A DNA stretch of 64,000 nucleotides, taken from positions 62,001-126,000 of the forward strand of contig QAYY01000010.1 in assembly GCA_003054665.1 (NCBI GenBank). Direction: 5' to 3'. The position numbers and the translations under genes were made by a program. Shown here piece after piece: positions 8,536 to 20,765 of the stretch; within the stretch, counting starts at the first letter, position 1, and every line of letters starts with the position of its first letter. The notes beneath the pieces were generated by a model. The model searched no databases. It saw only the letters and a program-made list of their open reading frames with translations, and was not told the DNA's origin. This DNA comes from Opitutaceae bacterium EW11. GTDB lineage: Bacteria; Verrucomicrobiota; Verrucomicrobiia; Opitutales; Opitutaceae.

Positions 8536-10545
8536 ATGTACCAGAGCGATCCAGCCCAAACCTTCCTCATCGAAGCCGAAGAACTCCTCGGCGTGATCGA
8601 GGAGCTCGCCCTCAAGCTCCAGGCCGATCCGGCCTCGGCCGACGCGGGCGCGGTGAATCAGCTTTTTCGCGCTTTCCACACGATCAAGGGCTCGGGCGGC
8701 ATGTTCGGCTTCGAAGCCGTCGCCGAGTTCACGCACCACGTGGAGTCCGCGCTCGACGACGTGCGCTCCGGCCGCGCCTCGCTCTCCAAGGAAACGCTGG
8801 AGTGCATCCTCGCCGCGAGGGATCACATCAAGGCGCTCCTCGAGGCTCCCGCCGGGTTCGACCGCAATGCCGGGGCCGAGGGCCGCAGGATCGTGGACGC
8901 GCTCTGCGCCGCCTGCGGGCGCCGCGCCGAACCCGCCGCAGCCTCCGGTGCGCAAGCGGCTGCCGCAGTCCAACTCGCCCCCGCCGGCGCCGAGCAGTCG
9001 TGGCACATCCATTTCCGCCCCAACCCGGAAATCCTCGTCTCCGGCGGCAACCCCGCCGCCCTGCTCGCCGAACTCCGGCAGCTCGGCCCGTGTAGCGTGA
9101 TCGCAGATACGGACCGCGTTCCGCCGCTCGAACAGCTCCAGCCGGACCGGTGCCACGTGAGCTGGGAAATCGACATCCGCACGTCCGCCGGCCTCAACGC
9201 CCTGAAGGACGTGTTCATCTTCGTCGAGGACGGCAGCGAACTCGCCATCACACCGATCCCGGCCGCCGGAGAAAAGCTCCACGCACCGGCGCACGCCAAA
9301 CACAGCGGCTCCGTCCACCCTCACCACGGCGGAGAGCACCACGGCGCCGCCGCGGCGAAAGCGCTCGCAAAAGAATCCGTCGTGCGGGTGCCCTCCGTGA
9401 AGCTGGACCGGCTGGTCAATCTCGTCGGCGAGCTCGTCATGACGCAGTCGCGCCTCAACCAGGTCGCCGCGCGGCTGGACGATCCGGACCTCGCCTTCTC
9501 CAGCGAGCAGATCGAGCGCCTGATCAACGAACTTCGCGACGAGGTGCTCGGCATCCGGATGATGCCGATCGGCTCGACCTTCGGGCGGTTCAAGCGCCTG
9601 GTCCACGATCTCTCCCGCGAACTCGGCAAGGAGATCGAACTCGTCACCGAGGGCGCGGAGACCGAACTCGACAAGACAGTGCTCGACCGGCTCGGCGATC
9701 CGCTCGTCCATCTCATCCGCAACAGCATCGACCACGGTATCGAGTCCGCGGAGACGCGGCGCCAGGGCGGAAAACCGCAGGCGGGCACGATCCGCCTCAG
9801 CGCGGCGCACACCGGCTCCTCGGTCGTGGTCACGATCCGCGACGACGGCCAGGGGATCGACCGGGAGTCCGTCCGCAGGAAGGCGCTGGAAAAGGGGCTC
9901 ATCTCGGCGGAGGCGGCGGTGCCCGACGCGGAGTTGCTCAATCTCGTTTTCCTCCCCGGGTTCTCCACCGCCAAGAAGGTGACCAACGTCTCCGGCCGCG
10001 GCGTCGGCATGGACGTCGTCAAGCGCGAGATCGAAGCCCTGCGGGGCACCGTCTCCATCGAGAGCACGGTGGGCGCGGGCACCGCCATTTCCCTTTCGCT
10101 GCCGCTCACGCTGGCGATCGTCGACGGCCTGCTTGTCTCCGTCGGCGGCGACACGTTCGTGATCCCGATGTCCGCCGTCGCCGAAAACGTCGAGCTGACG
10201 CGCGACCAGCGCGAGGCCTTCAACGGCCGTCACGTCCTCCCGGTCCGCGGCGCCCTCATCCCCTTCGTCAGTCTGCGCGAACTGTTCGACATGCCGGACC
10301 ACGGAGCCGGGCTGGAGCGCATCGTCATCGTGCAGCACGCCGGCGAGCGCGTCGGCCTGGTGGTCGATCGCGTGATCGGCAGCCACCAGACCGTGATCCA
10401 GGCGCTGGGCCGTTTCTACCGCGATCTGCGCGTTTTCTCCGGCGCCACGATCATGGGCGACGGGCGCGTGGCGCTGATCCTCGACGTCGCCGGCATCGTG
10501 CGGACCGCCGAGGCCGAAACCCGGAAATCCTCCCCCTCTCTCTAG
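8536..10545 (+). CDS. cheA: chemotaxis histidine kinase CheA
   Basis: 669 residues. The Hpt domain carries His48 (FRAFHTIKGSGG). Residues ~150-250 form the W-x-I-x-F-x-P-type domain (HIHFRPNPEIL, then DVFIFVEDGSELAI) found in many CheA proteins of non-flagellar systems in place of a classical P2. Next come the dimerisation domain (VPSVKLDRLVNLVGELVM), the HATPase_c domain (N box LIRNSIDHGIE, DDGQGID, GRGVGMDVVK) and a C-terminal CheW-like domain. It autophosphorylates on His48 and passes phosphate to CheY and CheB proteins under receptor and CheW control. All key motifs are intact. The next gene follows after 2 nt. Confidence 0.95.
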   Translation: MYQSDPAQTFLIEAEELLGVIEELALKLQADPASADAGAVNQLFRAFHTIKGSGGMFGFEAVAEFTHHVESALDDVRSGRASLSKETLECILAARDHIKALLEAPAGFDRNAGAEGRRIVDALCAACGRRAEPAAASGAQAAAAVQLAPAGAEQSWHIHFRPNPEILVSGGNPAALLAELRQLGPCSVIADTDRVPPLEQLQPDRCHVSWEIDIRTSAGLNALKDVFIFVEDGSELAITPIPAAGEKLHAPAHAKHSGSVHPHHGGEHHGAAAAKALAKESVVRVPSVKLDRLVNLVGELVMTQSRLNQVAARLDDPDLAFSSEQIERLINELRDEVLGIRMMPIGSTFGRFKRLVHDLSRELGKEIELVTEGAETELDKTVLDRLGDPLVHLIRNSIDHGIESAETRRQGGKPQAGTIRLSAAHTGSSVVVTIRDDGQGIDRESVRRKALEKGLISAEAAVPDAELLNLVFLPGFSTAKKVTNVSGRGVGMDVVKREIEALRGTVSIESTVGAGTAISLSLPLTLAIVDGLLVSVGGDTFVIPMSAVAENVELTRDQREAFNGRHVLPVRGALIPFVSLRELFDMPDHGAGLERIVIVQHAGERVGLVVDRVIGSHQTVIQALGRFYRDLRVFSGATIMGDGRVALILDVAGIVRTAEAETRKSSPSL

Positions 10546-10547
10546 TC

Positions 10548-10961
10548 ATGGCTCGCATCCTTCTCATCGACGATTCCGCTGCGGCGGTTGAAATCGTGCG
10601 CCAATGGCTCGTGGCCAGCGGCCACGACGTGCTCGCGCTCGGCGTCGCCGAGTCGATCAGCCGCCTCGCAAAACGGGAGACGGTCGACCTCGTGGTGACC
10701 GACGTCTGCATGGCCGAGGCCGAGCGGGCCGAATTGCTCCGCGTCGTGCGTCACCTGCGTCCGGAGCTCCCCTGCCTCGTGCTTCGCCCCGAGATGGGCT
10801 CGGTCCAGTGCCTGCCCGCAGCGCGCGTCCATCCGGCGACGCATCATCACGCGAAGCCGTTCAACCGCTGGCAGCTCGATGCCGCGGTTCACCGCACGCT
10901 CTCCGGAACCGCCTCGCATCCCGAACCCGCCGGGCTTTCCCGGGAACACGCCGTTTCGTGA
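10548..10961 (+). CDS. second CheY-like receiver protein
   Basis: 137 residues. A receiver domain with LIDDSAAA at the N-terminus, the putative phospho-acceptor Asp in VVTDVCMAE and Lys in HAKPFNRW. The loop usually carrying the switch Thr/Ser reads LVLRPEMGS, so it is divergent there. A basic/His-rich stretch (HPATHHHAK) precedes the Lys. The start lies 2 nt after the cheA stop, so it is probably translationally coupled. It may be a phosphate sink or an alternative output regulator for CheA. Confidence 0.82.
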   Translation: MARILLIDDSAAAVEIVRQWLVASGHDVLALGVAESISRLAKRETVDLVVTDVCMAEAERAELLRVVRHLRPELPCLVLRPEMGSVQCLPAARVHPATHHHAKPFNRWQLDAAVHRTLSGTASHPEPAGLSREHAVS

Positions 10962-10971
10962 CACCCCTTTC

Positions 10972-11469
10972 ATGAGCACGCCTATCACCTCCTCGGCCCA
11001 ATACATCACGTTCCAGCTCGGCAACGAGCTGTTCGCCATCGATGTCGCCCAAGTGCGCGAGATCCTCGAGCTCTCGCAGGTCACGCGCGTCCCGACCGCG
11101 CCGGATTACATGCGCGGCGTGGTCAACGTCCGCGGCCGGGCGATCCCCGTCGTGGATCTCCGCAAGAAGTTCGGCCTGCCGCCGGTGGCGGACACCCTCA
11201 CCTCGCGCGTCGTGGTGATGGAGCTCGAACTCGACGGCGAGTCCACGGTGGTCGGCGGCCTGGCCGACAGCGTGCACGAGGTGATCGAGCTCGACCCCGC
11301 GCAGATCAATCCGCCGCCGCGCCTCGCGGCTCGTTGGCGGACCGACCTCGTGCGCGGCATGGGACGGCGCAGCGATCAATTCATCATCATCCTCGACATG
11401 AGCGCCGTCTTCTCGAGCGAGGAGGTCGCGTTGATGAACGCCGACGCCCCCGCCGTCGCGCACGCCTGA
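10972..11469 (+). CDS. cheW: CheW adaptor protein
   Basis: 165 residues. The CheW SH3-like fold is clear (QYITFQLGNELFAIDVAQVREIL, split by the usual loop, then GVVNVRGRAIPVVDLRKKFG and the C-terminal FIIILDM). It links receptors to the CheA P5 domain. The start at 10972 (MSTPITSS) is 10 nt after the previous stop; an upstream in-frame start at 10879 would overlap the previous gene by 83 bp and adds only Pro-rich sequence. The last ~20 residues are a short Ala/Asp-rich tail. Confidence 0.94.
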   Translation: MSTPITSSAQYITFQLGNELFAIDVAQVREILELSQVTRVPTAPDYMRGVVNVRGRAIPVVDLRKKFGLPPVADTLTSRVVVMELELDGESTVVGGLADSVHEVIELDPAQINPPPRLAARWRTDLVRGMGRRSDQFIIILDMSAVFSSEEVALMNADAPAVAHA

Positions 11470-11496
11470 ACCCCTCTCAATTCAACGGGCTCTCAA

Positions 11497-13317
11497 ATGA
11501 AAAACTGGTCCATCGGAAAACGCATATCAGCCGGTTTTGCGGCTGTGATCGTCATCGCCGTCCTCCTGGGCGGCTTCGCCTACGTCAATCTCCGTGAAAT
11601 CCGCACGCGGACCGACCTGCTGGCCGGAAACGCGCTGCCTGCGATCGCGATCGTGCGGAGCATCGAGTCCAACTCGCACCAGAACTTCGCCGCACTGGTG
11701 ATGCACGTGATCACCGACAAGAAGGAGATCAAGTCCGACCTCGAGCGGAAGATGGAGAAAACACGGGTCGACAATTCCGAGCTGATGAAGAAATACGAAC
11801 CCACCATCGCGGACGATCGAGGCCGGGCGGTCTACAAGGTCTTCATTGAAACTCGCGACAAGTTCGCCGCCTCCCGCAGCGCCGTGATCGAACTCAGCCG
11901 TGAGATGAAGACGAACGAGGCCATGGCGCTGCTCCACTCCTCGACGGAGCCCGCCTTCGCCCAGTTCATCCAGGCGGTGACGGACCTGGTCGAATACAAC
12001 CTGAAGAACGGTGACGAAGCCGGCGCCGCCGCACGCAACGAGGTCGAAAACTCGATCCTCGGCATCCCGATCGGGCTGCTCGCCGCCGCCCTGGCCGGAG
12101 TCGCCGTCGCGGCCTTCATCACCCGGAGCATCACCAAGCCTCTGCTGACCGCCACCGCCGCGGTCGAAAAGGTGGCGATCGGCGATCTCAGCTCGACCGT
12201 GCAGGTGGATACGCGCGACGAGGTCGGCCGGATCTGCGCCTCGTTGAACCAGATGATCGAAAACCTCCGCAAGTCGGCGCAACTGGCGGACGCCGTCTCG
12301 AGCGGCGATCTCACCCAGGAAGCCGAGGTGCGGTCCGACAAGGACACGCTCGGCCTGGCTCTCAGGAAGATGATCGAAAACCTCCGCCACATCGTCGGAG
12401 AGGTCACCCAGGCTTCGGCCAATGTCGCCTCCGGCAGCGAGGAAATGAGCGCGACCGCGCAGCAGCTTTCGCAAGGCGCCACCGAACAGGCCGCGTCCGC
12501 CGAAGAGACAACGTCCTCGATGGAGCAGATGTCCGCCTCGATCCAGCAAAACGCCGACAACGCCCGCCAGACCGAAAAGCTGGCGTCGAAGGCGGCCGAC
12601 GACGCCAACACGTCCGGCCAGGCCGTCACCCAGACCGTCGCCGCGATGAAGGAAATCGCCGAGAAGATCAGCATCATCGAGGAGATCGCGCGCAAGACCG
12701 ACCTCCTCGCCCTCAACGCCGCGGTCGAAGCCGCGCGGGCCGGCGAACACGGCAAAGGCTTCGCCGTCGTCGCTTCCGAAGTCCGCAAGCTCGCGGAGCG
12801 TTCGCAGGCCGCGGCCGGCGAAATCTCGAAGCTCACCGGCAACGGCGTGCAGGTCGCCGAAAGTGCCGGGGCCCTGCTGGTGAAACTCGTGCCCGACATC
12901 CGGAAGACCGCGGAGCTCGTCCAGGAAATCGCCTCGTCCAGCGCCGAGCAGAACACCGGCGCCGCCCAGGTGAACAAGGCCATCCAGCAACTCGACCAGG
13001 TCATCCAGCAAAACAGCTCCGCCTCCGAGGAGATGGCGTCGACCTCCGAGGAGCTGTCCAGCCAGGCCGAACAGCTCCAGAACTCGATCTCGTTCTTCAA
13101 GGTGAACAGCGGCGCGACCAACGGAGCCCGCCCGGCGCCTGCCAAACCTGCGGCCCCCCCGGCCAAGGCGATCGCCCACATCGCGCCGCGCGTGACGGAA
13201 ATTCCGAAAAACGGCCGCGTGATCTCGCTCGAGCCTCCCGCAGGCGCGAACGGCGACTCGCAGGATCGCGAGTTCACGGCCTACCTCACCGGCACGAACG
13301 GCAGCGGACGCAAATGA
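11497..13317 (+). CDS. methyl-accepting chemotaxis protein with four-helix-bundle sensor
   Basis: 606 residues. TM1 lies at ~12-30, followed by a helical periplasmic sensor (4HB_MCP type) to ~185, TM2 at ~187-209 ([18 protein letters not shown]), HAMP, then a cytoplasmic coiled coil. The signalling tip is canonical: [18 protein letters not shown] and [16 protein letters not shown]. Gln/Glu pairs suited to deamidation and methylation are present ([18 protein letters not shown]). There is no C-terminal CheR/CheB-binding pentapeptide; the tail is Pro/Ala-rich. It is the only transmembrane receptor in the operon. The ligand is unknown. The stop overlaps the cheR start (ATGA). Confidence 0.95.
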   Translation: MKNWSIGKRISAGFAAVIVIAVLLGGFAYVNLREIRTRTDLLAGNALPAIAIVRSIESNSHQNFAALVMHVITDKKEIKSDLERKMEKTRVDNSELMKKYEPTIADDRGRAVYKVFIETRDKFAASRSAVIELSREMKTNEAMALLHSSTEPAFAQFIQAVTDLVEYNLKNGDEAGAAARNEVENSILGIPIGLLAAALAGVAVAAFITRSITKPLLTATAAVEKVAIGDLSSTVQVDTRDEVGRICASLNQMIENLRKSAQLADAVSSGDLTQEAEVRSDKDTLGLALRKMIENLRHIVGEVTQASANVASGSEEMSATAQQLSQGATEQAASAEETTSSMEQMSASIQQNADNARQTEKLASKAADDANTSGQAVTQTVAAMKEIAEKISIIEEIARKTDLLALNAAVEAARAGEHGKGFAVVASEVRKLAERSQAAAGEISKLTGNGVQVAESAGALLVKLVPDIRKTAELVQEIASSSAEQNTGAAQVNKAIQQLDQVIQQNSSASEEMASTSEELSSQAEQLQNSISFFKVNSGATNGARPAPAKPAAPPAKAIAHIAPRVTEIPKNGRVISLEPPAGANGDSQDREFTAYLTGTNGSGRK

Positions 13318-14189
13318 CCGCGCTGCTCGGCGAAGGCGTTTCGACCCCTCTCCGGATCTCTCCGGAGAGCTTCCGCGCCTTCTGCCGATTCATCACCACG
13401 GAACTCGGCATCAAGATGTCGGAGGCGAAGATCCCGCTGCTGCAAAGCCGGCTCCAGCGCCGCCTCCGGATCCTGCAGCTGGATTCGATCGACGCCTACC
13501 GCGAATACCTCTTCGAGAGCCCGGGAGGCGAAGCGGAGCGGGTCAACTTCATCGACGCGGTCACCACCAACAAGACCGACTTCTTCCGCGAGCCGCAGCA
13601 CTTCGAGTTCCTGGACCAGGAGGCGCTTCCCTCGCTGGAGCCCCGCCCGGTCGGAGACCTGCCCGCGCCCTGGCTCCTCAAGCTCTGGTGCGCGGGCTGC
13701 TCGACGGGCGAGGAGCCGTACACGCTTGCGATGGTGCTTTCGGAATTCGGCCAGCGCCGCGGGCGCTTCGATTTCTCGATTCTCGGGACGGACATTTCAA
13801 CCCGCGTGCTCGCCCACGCCGAAACCGCAATCTACGACGAGGAACGGATCGACCCCGTGCCGCCCCTCCTCCGCGGCCGCTATCTGCTGCAGAGCAAGGA
13901 TCCCGAGAAGGCCCAGGTCCGCATCGTGCCCGCGCTGAGAAGCCGGGTGCGGTTCCACCGGTTGAACTTCATGGATCCCGAATACCCGGTGCGCGACGTG
14001 TTCGATGTGATCTTCTTCCGAAACGTGATGATCTACTTCGACAAGCCGACGCAGGAAGCGGTGATCAACAAGCTCTGCCGCAACCTCCGCCCCGGCGGAT
14101 ATCTTTTCGTCGGGCACTCGGAATCGCTCAGCGGGCTCCGTATTCCCGTCGAGCAGGTCGCCACGGCGGTGTATCGCCGGCTGGGTTGA
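13314..14189 (+). CDS. cheR: chemotaxis protein methyltransferase CheR
   Basis: 291 residues. The N-terminal helical CheR domain ([20 protein letters not shown]) is followed by the SAM-binding domain ([17 protein letters not shown], then [14 protein letters not shown] and [10 protein letters not shown]). It methylates receptor glutamates with S-adenosylmethionine. There is no TPR extension. Its start codon overlaps the MCP stop as ATGA (13314-13317), implying translational coupling with the receptor it modifies. Confidence 0.95.
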   Translation: MTALLGEGVSTPLRISPESFRAFCRFITTELGIKMSEAKIPLLQSRLQRRLRILQLDSIDAYREYLFESPGGEAERVNFIDAVTTNKTDFFREPQHFEFLDQEALPSLEPRPVGDLPAPWLLKLWCAGCSTGEEPYTLAMVLSEFGQRRGRFDFSILGTDISTRVLAHAETAIYDEERIDPVPPLLRGRYLLQSKDPEKAQVRIVPALRSRVRFHRLNFMDPEYPVRDVFDVIFFRNVMIYFDKPTQEAVINKLCRNLRPGGYLFVGHSESLSGLRIPVEQVATAVYRRLG

Positions 14190-15284
<1,095 letters not shown>

Positions 15285-15439
15285 GGCGGCGGGCGAACTC
15301 GAGCGTGGATACCGCGCGACGCCACGCCAGGCGGGTGCGCTGTCCGGGTGCGGCGAAACTCGGCGGAGCCGGCAGCGTCGCGGCGCATGACGGCGCGCTC
15401 CGCGGCACGTCGAACCGGCCGCCATGGTTTTTTCGGAGC

Positions 15440-15477
15440 CTCTGGCTTGCACAAAACCCAGCCGCCGCTAGCCAGAG
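15440..15477. repeat. inverted repeat between cheB and the permease gene
   Basis: Perfect 8-bp arms (ctctggct / agccagag) flank 22 nt, about 75 bp before the permease start. A stretch of nine C follows shortly after. It might be an operator or an mRNA leader hairpin for the permease. The rest of the 265-bp gap shows no clear terminator. Confidence 0.35.
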
Positions 15478-15549
15478 TCGTCCCCCCCCCATCCGGCACG
15501 CGTCTAGCTTCGTACCCCCTTTGAAGCCCGAAGCCGCGCGCCTTTCCCC

Positions 15550-17073
15550 ATGAACCTTCTACGCAAGAAACCGGTGAAGCTCCTCCAGGAGGAGAGCCGG
15601 GCAGAACACGAACACAGCCTGAGCAAGGCCTTGAGCGGCGCGAATCTGATCAACCTCGGCATCGGTGCGATCATCGGCGCCGGTATTTTTGTCCTCACCG
15701 GTCAGGCCGCCGCGCAGTACGCGGGCCCGGGCATCGCGCTTTCGTTCGTCGTCTCCGGCATCGGCTGCCTCTTCGCCGGACTGTGTTACGCGGAGTTTGC
15801 GGCGATGATTCCCGTCGCCGGCAGCGCGTACACCTATTCGTACGCCACGCTCGGCGAATTTTTTGCGTGGATCATCGGCTGGGACCTGATCCTGGAGTAC
15901 CTCTTCACCGCCCCGACCGTCGCCGTCGGCTGGTCCGGGCACTTCGTGGCGTTCGTGAAGGAATTCGGCATCGAACTTCCGAGGTCGCTCACCACCGCCC
16001 CGTTCGACGTCGTGAACGGCCACCTTGTCGCGACCGGAGCGCTCGTGAACCTGCCCGCCGTCTTGATTCTGCTCTTCGCCAGCGCGCTGCTCGTGATCGG
16101 CATCAAGGAGTCGGCGCGGTTCAACAACCTGATGGTCTACACCAAAATCTCCGTGCTCGTCGCGGTGATCGCGTTCGGCATCTGGTACCTGCTGAAGAAC
16201 CCGGCCGTCGCGCTGAAAAACTGGACGCCGTTCATTCCGGAAAACACCGGCACCGAAGGACAGTTTGGCTGGAGCGGCATCCTGCGCGGGGCGGGCGTGA
16301 TTTTCTTCGCGTACATCGGTTTCGATGCCGTTTCCACGTCCGCGCAGGAGGCGAAAAACCCGCAGCGCGACATGCCTCGGGGCATCCTCGGGTCCCTCGC
16401 GATCTGCAGCGTGATTTTCATCACCCTCTCGCTCGTGCTCACCGGGATGGCGCACTACACCACGCTGAACAATCCGGCGCCGGTCGTGAACGCGCTCTTG
16501 GCCGCGGGAGCTCCGGCCATCCTCCGCTATGTCGTCGAGATCGCCGCCCTCGCCGGCCTGAGCTCGGTCATCCTCGTCATGCTCATGGGGCAGCCGCGCA
16601 TCTTTTTCTCGATGGCGCACGACGGCCTGCTGCCGGCCGCCTTCGCCAAGGTGCATCGGCGATTCCGCACCCCGCACATCACGACGATCTTCACCGGGAT
16701 TCTGGCCGCCGCGATCGGAGGAGTTCTCCCGCTCAGCCTGCTCGGCGAACTCGTTTCCATCGGTACCCTCTTCGCTTTCGTCGTGGTGTGCGTGAGCATC
16801 ATCGTGCTTCGGAAAACCCAGCCCGACACCCCCCGCCCGTTCCGCACGCCGTGGGTGCCGGTGATCCCCGCGCTGGGCGCCCTGCTCTGCCTAATGCAGA
16901 TGCGCTTCCTTCCGCCGGAGACGTGGGTGCGCCTCGTCATCTGGTTCGCCGTCGGGATCGTGATCTATTTCTCCTACGGCATCCGCCACTCGAAGTTGAA
17001 TCATCGCCGCCGGCATCCGGAAAAAGGCGAAGACTACCGCCTCGCGCCGGACACGCCGGGCGCCCAGGACTGA
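15550..17073 (+). CDS. APC-superfamily amino acid permease (CAT-type)
   Basis: 507 residues, with twelve or more hydrophobic helices. The family hallmark GAIIGAGIFVLTG in TM1 marks an amino acid/cation or cationic amino acid transporter-like permease of the inner membrane, as does FFAYIGFDAVSTSAQEAKNPQRDMP between TM6 and TM7, written here as two parts: FFAYIGFDAVS and EAKNPQRDMP. The protein ends with a cytoplasmic tail. The substrate cannot be deduced from the sequence. It stands alone, after the chemosensory operon and convergent with the SulP gene. Confidence 0.9.
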   Translation: MNLLRKKPVKLLQEESRAEHEHSLSKALSGANLINLGIGAIIGAGIFVLTGQAAAQYAGPGIALSFVVSGIGCLFAGLCYAEFAAMIPVAGSAYTYSYATLGEFFAWIIGWDLILEYLFTAPTVAVGWSGHFVAFVKEFGIELPRSLTTAPFDVVNGHLVATGALVNLPAVLILLFASALLVIGIKESARFNNLMVYTKISVLVAVIAFGIWYLLKNPAVALKNWTPFIPENTGTEGQFGWSGILRGAGVIFFAYIGFDAVSTSAQEAKNPQRDMPRGILGSLAICSVIFITLSLVLTGMAHYTTLNNPAPVVNALLAAGAPAILRYVVEIAALAGLSSVILVMLMGQPRIFFSMAHDGLLPAAFAKVHRRFRTPHITTIFTGILAAAIGGVLPLSLLGELVSIGTLFAFVVVCVSIIVLRKTQPDTPRPFRTPWVPVIPALGALLCLMQMRFLPPETWVRLVIWFAVGIVIYFSYGIRHSKLNHRRRHPEKGEDYRLAPDTPGAQD

Positions 17074-17298
17074 GGCGGACCGGGGCCGACGGTTCAGCTC
17101 CGCCCGCGCTTCAAGCCCATCCAGCCCACTCGCGCTGCCGGCAATGTGATCAAACGCCGGACTCCCGCCGCACTGCTCACGTTGAACCCAGATTCCGCGC
17201 CCTCCACAGGCTCTGCGTTTCGCGCCGCAAGGACGCGTCGCGCCGCCTCTGCGCAAAACCAACGAACACCCGTTCCACCAGCATCGCCCTAACCACTG

Positions 17299-17372
17299 GA
17301 TCTGACCTCTGATCTCCGTCCTCTGCCTTTTGTCCTCAGTCCTCTGACAGCCGGCATCTGCCCTCCGACCTT
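17299..17372 (+). repeat. heptanucleotide tandem repeat, copy 2
   Basis: The plus strand reads as heptads: TCTGACC, TCTGATC, TCCGTCC, TCTGCCT, TTTGTCC, TCAGTCC, TCTGACA, GCCGGCA, TCTGCCC, TCCGACC. It fills the end of the 304-bp gap between the convergent permease and SulP genes and stops 5 nt from the SulP stop codon. The rest of that gap (17074-17298) shows no gene. Confidence 0.7.
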
Positions 17373-17377
17373 CGCCG

Positions 17378-19237
17378 TCAACTCGGCCCCGTCGGAGCCT
17401 GCGGCGGAGGAGTCACGGGATTGTCCACGGGCAGGTGTTTGTCGTCGTAGAAAATGCGGACCTTCACGTCGCCCGTCGCGACGAGTTGCTGCGCTCGCTT
17501 CAGGGCCTTGCGCGTCGAGACGGTGGGATTGCTCTCGGCCGGGAAGATGCTGTCCTCGCCGATCTGCTTCATCAGGCCGCTGTTTCTCAGGACGCGGAAC
17601 ACGTCCGGATTGCTGCCGCTGATCAGGAGGTGCCGTCCGGTCTGGCGGAGATAGTCGTGCAGCGTCTCCAAGGCAAAGACGGTGGAAGCGTCCAGGTGCC
17701 GCGCGTTTTTCATCCGGAGAATGAAGATGCGGATGTTCTGGTCCTCGGCCAGGCGCCGGACTTCCTGGAGGAACAGGTCGGCCGCGCCGAAATACAGCTC
17801 GCCCTCCACGTGGATGATCGAGATCTGCGGATGCGTCCGCTGCGAGCGATCCGTCAGCTCCGCGAGGTTGCCCGTCTCGTTGATGGTGTATTCGGCCAGC
17901 GTCGGCGTCGTCGTCTTCTGGAGGAAAAGGGCGAGGGCCACGCCGATGCCGACGTAGATGGCGGTGTCGAGCTTGAGGAAGAGCGCCGCGCCGAGCGTGA
18001 CGAAAAAGACCACCGCGTCCGACCGGGTCGAGCGGCACGCGACGCGGATCTGATGCCAGTTCACCATCTTGAAGCCCACCCGGATCAGGTGCGCCGCAAG
18101 CGCCGCGACCGGGATGTAGGTGAACACCGGCGTGACGAAGAGGAGCACGATCAGCACCACGCCGCTGCTCAGCATCGACGAGAGCTGCGAGACGGCGCCG
18201 CTCTGAAAGTTCACCGCCGAGCGGGCGAACGAGGATGAGCCCGGCACGCCGCCGAAAAGCGCGCAGGCGATGTTCGCCACGCCCATGCCGATCAACTCCT
18301 GGTTGGGCTCGAGTTTCTGGCCGCTCTTCGCCGCGAGCGACTTCGTGATCGACGCCGCCTCCAGCATGCCGAGGAACGAAATAGCGATGGCCGTGCCGGC
18401 GAGATCGGGCAGGAGGTGGAGTTTCCTCGGCCCGAAATGAAAGCCGGTGAACACCGGCATGATGGCGCCGAGCGCGCCCTCGTCCTTCACCATGCGGAAC
18501 GGCGCCACGGGGTCGACGAGGGTGAAAATCTTCGCGGCGAGTCCCATCACCGCGAGACCGACCAGCGCCTCCGGCCAGCTGGGGCGAAACCGCCGCACCG
18601 CCTCGAAGATTCCGAGCGTGATCAGCCCGATCGCCACCGCCCACGGATTCACCTGGATCGTGGCGAGGTTCACCACCGCCTGCCGGACGTTGGTCAGGAA
18701 GTTCTGCGCCATGCCGACGTCGAACCCGAGCAGGTTGTGGAGCTGGCTTCCGATCAGGAGAATGCCGATGCCCGTGCTGTATCCAACAACCACCGACCGG
18801 GAGATGAACTTCGTGATCTCGCCGAAATTCAGCAGGCCGGCGAGAAACTGGACGACGCCGATCAGCATGCCGAGGTAGGCGGCGAGTTCGAGCGGCTCCA
18901 GCGTGGAGCCGGTGGTCGCCGCCACGGTGGCCGCGACGATCAGGCTGATCGAGCTCGTCGGCCCGAAGACGTGATGGTGAGAGGAGAAAAACAGCGCGCC
19001 GACAAACCCGCCGATCATCACCGACGCGATCACCGGCTGCGGCGGGAGATTCAGGATGAGCGCAAATCCGATCGCCTGCGGGATCGAAACGAGCGTCAGC
19101 GTCGAGCCCGCGATCAAGTCCGCCCGAAGCTTCTGCCAGGAATAGTTGCGCAGCTCCGAAACGAACGGGAAGCGCACTTTGAACATGCGAGAACCCAGCG
19201 CTGTAACCTCGTCGGCGATACCGGAGACAGGTTGCAT
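17378..19237 (-). CDS. SulP-family anion transporter with C-terminal STAS domain
   Basis: About 619 residues. The N-terminal SulP signature (LRADLIAGSTLTLVSIPQAI) opens about a dozen hydrophobic segments. A cytoplasmic STAS domain lies at ~460-570 (ISIIHVEGELYFGAADLFL, then RHLDASTVFALETL). SulP proteins move sulfate, bicarbonate or other anions across the inner membrane; the substrate is not determinable here. The start is uncertain: TTG 19249, ATG 19237 or ATG 19186 (MFKVRFPF), the last fitting family N-termini best. It lies about 100 bp downstream of the sigma-54 regulator gene on the same strand, so the kinase, regulator and transporter may form one unit. Confidence 0.9.
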   Translation of the reverse strand: MQPVSGIADEVTALGSRMFKVRFPFVSELRNYSWQKLRADLIAGSTLTLVSIPQAIGFALILNLPPQPVIASVMIGGFVGALFFSSHHHVFGPTSSISLIVAATVAATTGSTLEPLELAAYLGMLIGVVQFLAGLLNFGEITKFISRSVVVGYSTGIGILLIGSQLHNLLGFDVGMAQNFLTNVRQAVVNLATIQVNPWAVAIGLITLGIFEAVRRFRPSWPEALVGLAVMGLAAKIFTLVDPVAPFRMVKDEGALGAIMPVFTGFHFGPRKLHLLPDLAGTAIAISFLGMLEAASITKSLAAKSGQKLEPNQELIGMGVANIACALFGGVPGSSSFARSAVNFQSGAVSQLSSMLSSGVVLIVLLFVTPVFTYIPVAALAAHLIRVGFKMVNWHQIRVACRSTRSDAVVFFVTLGAALFLKLDTAIYVGIGVALALFLQKTTTPTLAEYTINETGNLAELTDRSQRTHPQISIIHVEGELYFGAADLFLQEVRRLAEDQNIRIFILRMKNARHLDASTVFALETLHDYLRQTGRHLLISGSNPDVFRVLRNSGLMKQIGEDSIFPAESNPTVSTRKALKRAQQLVATGDVKVRIFYDDKHLPVDNPVTPPPQAPTGPS

Positions 19238-19334
19238 AAAGCCGTTCAACGTAGGGAGCGGTTCGCCGTTCGGCGAGCCGCTTTGCTGGGCGAGCGCTCG
19301 CGCCCTCTCGGCAGGGTCTCGGCCGACCGGCGCT

Positions 19335-20761
<1,427 letters not shown>

Positions 20762-20765
<4 letters not shown>

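Noticed and set aside
8299-10386. Long minus-strand open frame opposite cheA
   Set aside because: Same reason: the composition is Asp/Gly/Arg-rich shadow sequence and the plus strand encodes an intact CheA.
11527-13179. Very long minus-strand open frame opposite the MCP gene
   Set aside because: This is the antisense shadow of a GC-rich gene with strong third-position bias. The plus-strand product has all the MCP motifs.
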